The notes beneath the pieces were generated by a model. That model had not been told where the DNA came from. It did no database searches and worked only from the letters and a program-made list of their open reading frames with translations. The position numbers were made by a program, and so were the translations under genes. Of a DNA stretch of 64,000 bases, positions 1 through 9,722 are shown piece by piece. Origin of the DNA: Luidia sarsii. Lineage: Eukaryota; Echinodermata; Asteroidea; Paxillosida; Luidiidae. The DNA lies in NCBI GenBank assembly GCA_949987565.1, contig OX465113.1:881764-945763 (forward strand), written 5' to 3'. The first letter of the stretch is position 1; each line of letters starts with the position of its first letter.

Positions 1-104
1 TCACAATTGAATATCATTCTAATATGAATTTGTATTTTTCTCTTATTTTTCTCCATTTTTTTTGCATCTTTAGCTGATGTAGTCCTACCTGTAGACGACG
101 CAGT

Positions 105-2155
105 CTCTCCATAGACAGTCTTCGTGTCATCTCACTGTGGACAGTCTTCGGGTAATCTCACTGTGGACAGTCTTCGTGTCATCTCACCTTGAACAATCTT
201 CGTGTCATCTCCCTATGGACAATCTTTTCGTCATCTCCCTATAGACAGTCTTCGCGTCATCTCACCACCTTGGACAGTCTTTTAGACTCTCACCATGGAC
301 AGTCTTCAAGTCATCTCACCATGGACAGTCTTCAAGTCATCTCACCATGGACAGTCTTCTAGTCATCTCGCCATGGACAGTCTTCAAATCATCTCACCAT
401 GGACAGTCTAGTCATCTCACCATGGACAGTCTAGTCATCTCACCATGGACAGTCTTCTAGTCATCTCACCATGGACTGTCTTCTAGTCATCTCGCCATGG
501 ACAGTCTTCAAATCATCTCACCATGGACAGTCTAGTCATCTCACCATGGACAGTCTTCAAGTCATCTCACCATGGACAGTCTTCTAGTCATCTCACCATG
601 GACAGTCTTTTAGTCATCTCGCCATGGACAGTCTTCAAATCATCTCGCCATGGACAGTCTATTCATCTCACCATTGACAGTCTTCAAGTCATCTCACCAT
701 GGGCAGTCTTCAAGTCATCTCACCATGGGCAATCTTCAAGTCATCTCACCATGGACATTCTTCTAGAGATCTCACCATGGACAGTCTTTGCGTCATCTCA
801 TCTCACCTTGGACAGTCTTTGTGTCATCTGACTATGGACAATCTTCGTGTCATTTTACTATGCACAACCTTCAAGTCATCTCACTATGGACAATCTTCAC
901 GTCATCTTACTATGGACAATCTTCGTGTCATCTGACTATGGACAATCTTCGTGTCATCTTACTATACACAATCTTCACGTCATCTTACTATGGACAATCT
1001 TCGCGTCATCTGACTATGCACAATCTTTGTGTCATCTTACTTTGCACAATCTTCGCGTCATCTTACTATGGTCAATCTTTGTGTCATCTTACTATGGACA
1101 ATCTTCGCGTCATCTAACTATTGACAATCTTCGTGTCATCTTACTATGCACAATCTTCACGTCATCTTACTATGCACAATCTTCGCGTCATCTTACTATG
1201 CACAATCTTCGTGTCATCTTACTATGCACAATCTTCGTGTCATCTTACTATGCACAATCTTTGCGTCATCTTACTATGACAATCTTCGTGTCATCTCCAC
1301 TATAGACAATCTTCGTGTCATCTTACTATACGCAATCTTCACGTCATCTGACTATGCACAGTCTTCGCGTCATCTTACTGTGGACAGTCTTCGTGTCATC
1401 TTACTACACGCAATCTTCGCGTCATCTTACTATGCACAATCTTCGCGTCATCTTACTATGCACAATCTTCGTGTCATCTTACTATGCACAATCTTTGCGT
1501 CATCTTACTATGGACAATCTTCTTGTCATCTCCACTATAGACAATCTTCGTGTCATTTTACTATACACAATCTTCACGTCATCTGACTATGCACAGTCTT
1601 CGTGTCATCTTACTATGGACAGTCTTCGTGTCATCTTACTATACGCAATCTTCGCGTCATCTTACTATGGACAATCTTCGCGTCATCTTACTATGGACAA
1701 TCTTCATGTCATCTTACTATGGACAATCTTCGTGTCATCTTACTATACGCAATCTTTGCGTCATCTTACTATGGACAATCTTTGCGTCATCTTGCTATGG
1801 ACAATCTTCGTGTCATCTTACTATGGACAATTTTCGCGTCATCGTACTATGGAAATTTTTGCGTCATCTTACTATGGACAATCTTCGCGTCATCTTACTA
1901 TGGACAATCTTCGCGTCATCTTACTATGGACAATCTTCGTGTCATCTTACTATGGACAATCTTCGTGTCATCTTACTATACACAATCTTCATGTCATCTC
2001 CACTATGGACAATCTTCGTGTCATCTTACTATACGCAATCTTCACGCCATCTTACTATGGACAATCTTCGTGTCATCTTACTATGCACAATCTTCACGTC
2101 GTCTCCACTATGGACAATCTTCGCGTCAGCTCACGATGGACAATCTTCGCGCTCA
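105..2155 (+). repeat. 26-bp minisatellite array in unit 1
   Basis: Direct repeats of about 26 bp. Early monomers approximate ATGGACAGTCTTCAAGTCAT plus CTCACC; later monomers drift to ATGGACAATCTTCGTGTCAT plus CTTACT, so there is a sequence gradient along the array. Three 26-bp monomers equal 78 bp and lack stops in every forward frame, which explains the long low-complexity reading frames of period 26 residues; I do not regard these as proteins. Equivalent arrays lie at 5066-6905, 9827-11620 and 14540-15090. Confidence 0.95.
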
Positions 2156-3380
2156 TTTTGAAAGCTCGATCACGTGAGATTTCCTTAGATCTCGGGCGAG
2201 TGACTCTTGTTTGCACGCGTGCTTTCAATCAATCGGTTGACCATGTGTGGTGCGGAGTGGACGAACTTCAGGAGCAGATCTAAACACTGCAAGGACCCCG
2301 GTTTACTAGGAGAGCTCAACGTCTGCCGACATCATTGTTGTATTATCGGTGTTTGTTCCACTACACAGCAGAAGAGGTGAGTGTTTTAAGGGAATTGAGT
2401 CTAAGGCGAGAAGGAACCGAGTCTTTTTGAAGGTTGCTGGTCGTTGGTGGAAAACTGTCTTTCCTTAAGGCTCCGTTTAATCATTCGTGGGTTTTCTTTT
2501 TCTCTTTTCTACTATTTTTCAAACACAGAAAGAGTGGCTGGTGCAGTGGAGTGGAGCTGCCGTGGTTGGCCGTGGCTGTTCAAGTTCAAGGCCGGGGTGC
2601 AAGACTGCATGTTCACAAAACCAAAGGTTAGGTAACCTTTGCTTTTCAGCCATGAGCGCTCAAATGAGCCGTGAACATGCACGCCCAAGACTCCCCCGGT
2701 TGTTGCCGAGAAGAACCAGGTGGGTTGCTGTTTTCTGAGATCCCCTCGAGTAGGCTAAAGCTAACGTTAACCTCTCTCGTCCCAATCTTTTTTTTCAAGC
2801 TTAGGTGTTCAACTTTCAGTTTGAAGGTAACTTAGTCATAAAAACAGGTCCCGTTTAATATCCAGAACGAAACCAGTCACCCCTGTCGAAAATGTTTTTA
2901 TAAAATAGTACAAATATCGCACGAATTTCCAAAATAAATCCCCTTTTCAGTGAAAAGGAAAAAATCAAAAAAAAAATCCACATTTCACGAACTTTATAAT
3001 TTTTTAAAGAGCATTTAATAATCGAAATGATTTCAAACAAAAAGGCACTTTCTCTATTCATCTTCCCCCCTAAAAAAATAAATAAATAGAATTTAAGTTT
3101 TTCCCCCTTTTGTAATTTTTGACAGTTGTGTAATTATCCATTCGATTTTTCCCTCCTTAACAGCGAATCGGGACGAACATGGAGCAAGAAATGGAGGTGG
3201 GGTCCCCAATTGGCATGTTCACCAGGTAGGACCCCCACTGCATATACATGACTAACTTTTGCCTCCCAAGTATAGCCACAGGCGCTCAAATAGAGCCGTG
3301 AACATGCGCACAAGACACCCCTCTTGCCCCCAAGAAGATCGTCGACTGAGTGAGTCTGGCCAGGTGGCCTTTCCGTGGTT
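2156..3380 (+). other. Exon-like segments with splice-type signals in unit 1
   Basis: The stretch carries a series of well-formed splice-type signals: donor gaagag/gtgagt after 2376; acceptor acacag before 2529 with donor caaag/gttagg after 2626; acceptor ttttcag before 2650 with donor accag/gtgggt after 2719; acceptor ccttaacag before 3164 with donor accag/gtagg after 3225; acceptor cccaag before 3271. The candidate exons near 2650 and 3271 are related to each other (gcgctcaaat, gagccgtgaacatg). No convincing protein results when they are joined. Units 2 and 3 have the same signals. This could be a spliced non-coding transcript or a decayed gene; it is inference without RNA evidence. Confidence 0.35.
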
Positions 3381-3592
3381 TTTTTCTAGCGCTAGAAAAC
3401 AGTCCCCGGTCGAGGACCAATTTTCACTTCTCTGCTAAGCTCTTCTCAACTCCCTGGGGAGTTTAGACATTAATAGAGACTTTTTTTGGCTCCGTTAGGA
3501 TTTGACAAAACTAGATCGCATGCATCGTTCTCAAACTGATCACTAAAGCTTCTGCCTTTGAGAAAGGCCCTGTTCGTATCAGAACATCAGGT

Positions 3593-3940
3593 TTTCTGAA
3601 ATTTGGGAGGCCACCATCTAATCATGAGGGCTGTATAGCTCAGATGGGAAGACCGCTGGTATGCAAAACCAGAGGTCTCTGGTTCAAATCCCGGGCCAGT
3701 TAAAGATTTTCTGAAATTTGGGAGGCCACCATCTAATCATGAGGGCTGTATAGCTCAGATGGGAAGACCGCTGGTATGCAAAACCTGAGGTCTCTGGTTC
3801 AAATCCCTGGCCAGTTAAAGGTTTTCTGAAATTTGGGAGGCCACCATCTAATCATGAGGGCTGTATAGCTCAGATGGGAAGACCGCTGGTATGTAAATCC
3901 AGCGGTCTCTGGTTCAAATCCCTGGCCAGTTAAAGATTTT
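3593..3940 (+). repeat. 115-bp tandem of tRNA-like sequences in unit 1
   Basis: Three direct copies at a 115-bp period (ggaggcc at 3606, 3721 and 3836). Each contains a tRNA-like core at 3629-3701, 3744-3816 and 3859-3931, with a good A box (tagctcagatgg) and a perfect B box (ggttcaaatcc). The first copy has a 5-bp anticodon stem (ctggt/accag) and a seven-base loop atgcaaa, placing GCA (Cys) at the anticodon. D-stem pairing is lost and copies 2 and 3 have broken anticodon stems, so I read these as SINE-type tRNA derivatives. Counterparts: 8355-8700 and 13066-13410. Confidence 0.85.
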
Positions 3941-4052
3941 CTGAAATGTTATCCTGATACTTAAATCAGAAACGATGCGATTTCAAAGAGCACTTATTTC
4001 TTAGAAAATAAGACTGGTTGGTTACTTGGAAGGCCACCATCTAAATCATGAG

Positions 4053-4121
4053 GGCTGTATAGCTCAGATGGGAAGAGCGCTGGTATGACCAGAGGTCTCT
4101 GGTTCAAATCCCGGTCCAGTC
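4053..4121 (+). repeat. Fourth tRNA-like copy in unit 1
   Basis: A and B boxes are present and the D stem pairs (gctc/gagc), but the anticodon loop is shortened to about three bases (ctggtatgaccag), so it cannot be a working tRNA gene. The acceptor-like ends ggctgta and tccagtc pair with one wobble and one mismatch. Counterparts at 8814-8882 and 13525-13593. Confidence 0.75.
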
Positions 4122-4149
4122 AAATTGCCCCTTTAACCTGTCCCTAGAA

Positions 4150-4560
4150 TTAGGAGTTTAGCTTAGGTGTGGTGCGGTGATTCGATAGTGGCGGAAGGGG
4201 CCACTCGAGTGGCGGAAGGGGCCACTGTGGTTGGTAGTGCATGGAACTTAAGGGGGCTGGGCGCGTTGCGTGGGACGCGGGCCCCCACCGACGGCTGGAT
4301 ATGGCGTTCAGTGCTCCGGCGCAAAAAGATGTGAGAAGTGCGAACCTGCGGTGGCTATAGGAACGTAACCTTGCTATCACTGTCGGGCAAACGTCGGTAC
4401 GTCCCGTTATGCGGTTGACGGGGCGCGGGTTAGTGCGGTAGGGTGCTCCTGTCGTGGGGGTGGACCGGACAGGGCGAGGTTTCATACCTTCGTGGATGGC
4501 TTTTTCGCCTGGCAATGGACCCTACGATCACGCAACGCCTGCGGGGCTGGTATCCTGGGA
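4150..4560 (+). other. GC-rich block of the tandem unit
   Basis: This stretch is clearly richer in G and C than its AT-rich surroundings and looks unchanged in all three units (8911-9320, 13622-14030). It contains a doubled ggcggaaggggccact and a 14-bp perfect palindrome, gccactcgagtggc. A 121-codon frame on the minus strand (4150-4515) is identical in all units, but I do not recognise the product and identity follows from recent duplication. Nature unknown. Confidence 0.5.
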
Positions 4561-4738
4561 CCTTCACGTGGTAGCCCTGTTATACAACTAACCTGACCAG
4601 GATGTGGTTGGCTGCTGGATCGCCTTCATCCCTGCGCCAACGAGCAAGAGGACTACAGAAAATAACAGCAAGTATTCTTTCCACCAAACTTAAACCCCCC
4701 AAAAATTGTTAAATCTGTTAAATCAAAAAAAAAGAAAT

Positions 4739-4810
4739 GACCTGACCAGGACTTGAACCCAGTACTCTGGTTTAATGTTCCAGTGCCCCACCTCCTGAGC
4801 TATCTGGCCC
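4739..4810 (-). repeat. Inverted tRNA-like copy in unit 1
   Basis: On the minus strand it has the A-box region ggccagatagctcagg and B box ggttcaagtcc. The anticodon arm is not well formed. Counterparts at 9500-9571 and 14210-14281. Confidence 0.7.
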
Positions 4811-4961
4811 ATGTGTGTGGACTTTCCAAAAAGTGAAACAACTCCAAGCTTGGGTAACAGCGACGCAAAATTTGTCGAAAAAAAGAGAGAAAAATTGAAA
4901 TCGAGTCTTGACCCAAAATGTCTTTGAGATTGATGAAAAGACCCCTTAAAGTTCCCTATTG

Positions 4962-7900
4962 TCACAATTGAATATCATTCTAATATGAATTTGTATTTTT
5001 CTCTTATTTTTCTCCATTTTTTTTGCATCTTTAGCTGATGTAGTCCTACCTGTAGACGACGCAGTCTCTCCATAGACAGTCTTCGTGTCAACTCACTGTG
5101 GACAGTCTTCGGGTAATCTCACTGTGGACAGTCTTCGTGTCATCTCACCTTGAACAATCTTCGTGTCATCTCCCTATGGACAATCTTTGCGTCATCTCCC
5201 TATAGACAGTCTTCGCGTCATCCCACCACCTTGGACAGTCTTTTAGACTCTCACCATGGACAGTCTTCAAGTCATCTCACCATGGACAGTCTTCTAGTCA
5301 TCTCACCATGGACAGTCTTCTAGTCATCTCGCCATGGACAGTCTTCAAATCATCTCACCATGGACAGTCTAGTCATCTCACCATGGACAGTCTTCAAGTC
5401 ATCTCACCATGGACAGTCTTCTAGTCATCTCACCATGGACAGTCTTTTAGTCATCTCGCCATGGACAGTCTTCAAATCATCTCGCCATGGACAGTCTAGT
5501 CATCTCACCATGGACAGTCTTCAAATCATCTCGCCACGGACAGTCTATTCATCTCACCATTGACAGTCTTCAAGTCATCTCACCATGGGCAGTCTTCAAG
5601 TCATCTCACCATGGACATTCTTCTAGAGATCTCACCATGGACAGTCTTTGCGTCATCTCATCTCACCTTGGACAGTCTTTGTGTCATCTTACTATGGACA
5701 ATCTTCAAGTCATCTCACTATGGACAATCTTCACGTCATCTTACTATGGACAATCTTCGTGTCATCTGACTATGGACAATCTTCGTGTCATCTTACTATA
5801 CACAATCTTCACGTCATCTTACTATGGACAATCTTCGCGTCATCTGACTATGCACAATCTTCGTGTCATCTTACTTTGCACAATCTTCGCGTCATCTTAC
5901 TATGGTCAATCTTTGTGTCATCTTACTATGGACAATCTTCGCGTCATCTAACTATTGACAATCTTCGTGTCATCTTACTATGCAGAATCTTTGTGTCATC
6001 TTACTATGGACAATCTTCGCGTCATCTAACTATTGACAATCTTCGCGTCATCTTACTATGGTCAATCTTTGTGTCATCTTACTATGGACAATCTTCGCGT
6101 CATCTAACTATTGACAATCTTTGTGTCATCTTACTATGCACAATCTTTGTGTCATCTAACTATTGACAATCTTCGTGTCATCTTACTATGCACAATCTTC
6201 GTGTCATCTTACTATGCACAATCTTCGCGTCATCTTACTATGCACAATCTTCGTGTCATCTTACTATGCACAATCTTCGTGTCATCTTACTATGCACAAT
6301 CTTTGCGTCATCTTACTATGGACAATCTTCGTGTCATCTCCACTATAGACAATCTTCGTGTCATCTTACTATACGCAATCTTCACGTCATCTGACTATGC
6401 ACAGTCTTCGCGTCATCTTACTGTGGACAGTCTTCGTAACATCTTACTACAAGCAATCTTCGCGTCATCTTACTATGCACAATCTTTGCGTCATCTTACT
6501 ATGCACAATCTTCGTGTCATCTCCACTATAGACAATCTTCGTGTCATCTTACTATACGCAATCTTCACGTCATCTGACTATGCACAGTCTTCGCGTCATC
6601 TTACTATGGACAGTCTTCGTGTCATCTTACTATACGCAATCTTCGCGTCATCTTACTATGGACAATCTTCGCGTCATCTTACTATACACAATCTTCATGT
6701 CATCTCCACTATGGACAATCTTCGTGTCATCTTACTATACGCAATCTTCACGCCATCTTACTATGGACAATCTTCGTGTCATCTTACTATGCACAATCTT
6801 CACGTCGTCTCCACTATGGACAATCTTCGTGTCATCTTGCTATACGCAATCTTCACGTCGTCTCCACTATGGACAATCTTCGCGTCAGCTCACGATGGAC
6901 AATCTTCGCGCTCATTTTGAAAGCTCGATCACGTGAGATTTCCTTAGATCTCGGGCGAGTGACTCTTGTTTGCACGCGTGCTTTCAATCAATCGGTTGAC
7001 CATGTGTGGTGCGGAGTGGACGAACTTCAGGAGCAGATCTAAACACTGCAAGGACCCCGGTTTACTAGGAGAGCTCAACGTCTGCCGACATCATTGTTGT
7101 ATTATCGGTGTTTGTTCCACTACACAGCAGAAGAGGTGAGTGTTTTAAGGGAATTGAGTCTAAGGCGAGAAGGAACCGAGTCTTTTTGAAGGTTGCTGGT
7201 CGTTGGTGGAAAACTGTCTTTCCTTAAGGCTCCGTTTAATCATTCGTGGGTTTTCTTTTTCTCTTTTCTACTATTTTTCAAACACAGAAAGAGTGGCTGG
7301 TGCAGTGGAGTGGAGCTGCCGTGGTTGGCCGTGGCTGTTCAAGTTCAAGGCCGGGGTGCAAGACTGCATGTTCACAAAACCAAAGGTTAGGTAACCTTTG
7401 CTTTTCAGCCATGAGCGCTCAAATGAGCCGTGAACATGCACGCCCAAGACTCCCCCGGTTGTTGCCGAGAAGAACCAGGTGGGTTGCTGTTTTCTGAGAT
7501 CCCCTCGAGTAGGCTAAAGCTAACGTTAACCTCTCTCGTCCCAATCTTTTTTTTCAAGCTTAGGTGTTCAACTTTCAGTTTGAAGGTAACTTAGTCATAA
7601 AAACAGGTCCCGTTTAATATCCAGAACGAAACCAGTCACCCCTGTCGAAAATGCTTTTATAAAATAGTACAAATATCGCACGAATTTCCAAAATAAATCC
7701 CCTTTTCAATGAAAAGGAAAAAATCAAAAAAAAAAATCCACATTTTACGAACTTTATAATTTTTTAAAGAGCATTTAATAATCTAAATGATTTCAAACAA
7801 AAAGGCACTTTCTCTATTCATCTTCCCCCCCTAAAAAAATAAATAAATAGAATTTAAGTTTTTTCCCCTTTTGTAATTTTTGACAGTTGTGTAATTATCC

Positions 7901-9722
7901 ATTCGATTTTTCCCTCCTTAACAGCGAATCGGGACGAACATGGAGCAAGAAATGGAGGTGGGGTCCCCAATTGGCATGTTCACCAGGTAGGACCCCCACT
8001 GCATATACATGACTAACTTTTGCCTCCCAAGTATAGCCACAGGCGCTCAAATAGAGCCGTGAACATGCGCACAAGACACCCCTCTTGCCCCCAAGAAGAT
8101 CGTCGACTGAGTGAGTCTGGCCAGGTGGCCTTTCCGTGGTTTTTTTCTAGCGCTAGAAAACAGTCCCCGGTCGAGGACCAATTTTTACTTCTCTGCTAAG
8201 CTCTTCTCAACTCCCTGGGGAGTTTAGACATTAATAGAGACTTTTTTTGGCTCCGTTAGGATTTGACAAAACTAGATCGCATACATCGTTCTCAAACTGA
8301 TCACTAAAGCTTCTGCCTTTGAGAAAGGCCCTGTTCGTATCAGAACATCAGGTTTTCTGATATTTGGGAGGCCACCATCTAATCATGAGGGCTGTATAGC
8401 TCAGATGGGAAGACCGCTGGTATGCAAAACCAGAGGTCTCTGGTTCAAATCCCGGGCCAGTTAAAGATTTTCTGAAATTTGGGAGGCCACCATCTAATCA
8501 TGAGGGCTGTATAGCTCAGATGGGAAGACCGCTGGTATGCAAAACCTGAGGTCTCTGGTTCAAATCCCTGGCCAGTTAAAGGTTTTCTGAAATTTGGGAG
8601 GCCACCATCTAATCATGAGGGCTGTATAGCTCAGATGGGAAGACCGCTGGTATGTAAATCCAGCGGTCTCTGGTTCAAATCCCTGGCCAGTTAAAGATTT
8701 TCTGAAATGTTATCCTGATACTTAAATCAGAAACGATGCGATTTCAAAGAGCACTTATTTCTTAGAAAATAAGACTGGCTGATTACTTGGAAGGCCACCA
8801 TCTAAATCATGAGGGCTGTATAGCTCAGATGGGAAGAGCGCTGGTATGACCAGAGGTCTCTGGTTCAAATCCCGGTCCAGTCAAATTGCCCCTTTAACCT
8901 GTCCCTAGAATTAGGAGTTTAGCTTAGGTGTGGTGCGGTGATTCGATAGTGGCGGAAGGGGCCACTCGAGTGGCGGAAGGGGCCACTGTGGTTGGTAGTG
9001 CATGGAACTTAAGGGGGCTGGGCGCGTTGCGTGGGACGCGGGCCCCCACCGACGGCTGGATATGGCGTTCAGTGCTCCGGCGCAAAAAGATGTGAGAAGT
9101 GCGAACCTGCGGTGGCTATAGGAACGTAACCTTGCTATCACTGTCGGGCAAACGTCGGTACGTCCCGTTATGCGGTTGACGGGGCGCGGGTTAGTGCGGT
9201 AGGGTGCTCCTGTCGTGGGGGTGGACCGGACAGGGCGAGGTTTCATACCTTCGTGGATGGCTTTTTCGCCTGGCAATGGACCCTACGATCACGCAACGCC
9301 TGCGGGGCTGGTATCCTGGGACCTTCACGTGGTAGCCCTGTTATACAACTAACCTGACCAGGATGTGGTTGGCTGCTGGATCGCCTTCATCCCTGCGCCA
9401 ACGAGCAAGAGGACTACAGAAAATAACAGCAAGTATTCTTTCCACCAAACTTAAACCCCCCAAAAATTGTTAAATCTGTTAAATCAAAAAAAAAGAAATG
9501 ACCTGACCAGGACTTGAACCCAGTACTCTGGTTTAATGTTCCAGTGCCCCACCTCCTGAGCTATCTGGCCCATGTGTGTGGACTTTCCAAAAAGTGAAAC
9601 AACTCCAAGCTTGGGTAACAGCGACGCAAAATTTGTCGAAAAAAAGAGAGAAAAATTGAAATCGAGTCTTGACCCAAAATGTCTTTGAGATTGATGAAAA
9701 GACCCCTTAAAGTTCCCTATTG
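4962..9722 (+). repeat. Composite tandem repeat, unit 2 (4761 bp)
   Basis: Second unit, same architecture as unit 1: minisatellite about 5066-6905, exon-like stretch 6906-8320, tRNA-like copies at about 8390-8462, 8505-8577, 8620-8692 and 8814-8882, GC-rich block 8911-9320, inverted tRNA-like copy 9500-9571. Units 2 and 3 share variants absent from unit 1, such as a T in the tract before the first tRNA-like copy (gatatttggg against gaaatttggg), so they are probably the most recently duplicated pair. Confidence 0.9.
5066..6905 (+). repeat. 26-bp minisatellite array in unit 2
   Basis: Same monomer and the same early-to-late gradient as in unit 1 (ccatggacagtct early, ctatggacaatct late), ending at the same flanking sequence (cgcgctcattttgaaagc). 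Confidence 0.95.

Larger units (their letters stand above)
1..4961 (+). repeat. Composite tandem repeat, unit 1 (4961 bp)
   Basis: First of three near-identical direct units; the same order of blocks recurs at 4962 and 9723. Unit boundaries are set by the window start and are arbitrary in phase. Order: short AT-rich leader (1-100), 26-bp minisatellite (about 105-2155), a mixed-composition stretch with exon-like pieces (2156-3550), an AT-rich part, a three-copy 115-bp tandem of tRNA-like sequence plus a fourth tRNA-like copy (3590-4125), a GC-rich block (4150-4560) and an inverted tRNA-like copy (4739-4810). Unit 1 differs from units 2 and 3 by scattered substitutions and a longer minisatellite. 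I recognise no protein-coding gene in it. Confidence 0.9.

Noticed and set aside
105..2155. CRISPR-like array
   Set aside because: Direct repeats are contiguous with no unique spacers, and the rest of the window is eukaryotic.
523..2283. Long open frames with period-26 residue repeats (MDSL, ISPWTV, SSYYGQS) in the left arrays
   Set aside because: They follow from a 26-bp monomer without stops in any frame, overlap in all three frames, and resemble no protein family.
3629..3701. Functional tRNA-Cys gene (anticodon GCA)
   Set aside because: A and B boxes are good, but the D stem does not pair, the T and acceptor stems have mismatches, and no Pol III T-run terminator follows; better read as a SINE derivative.
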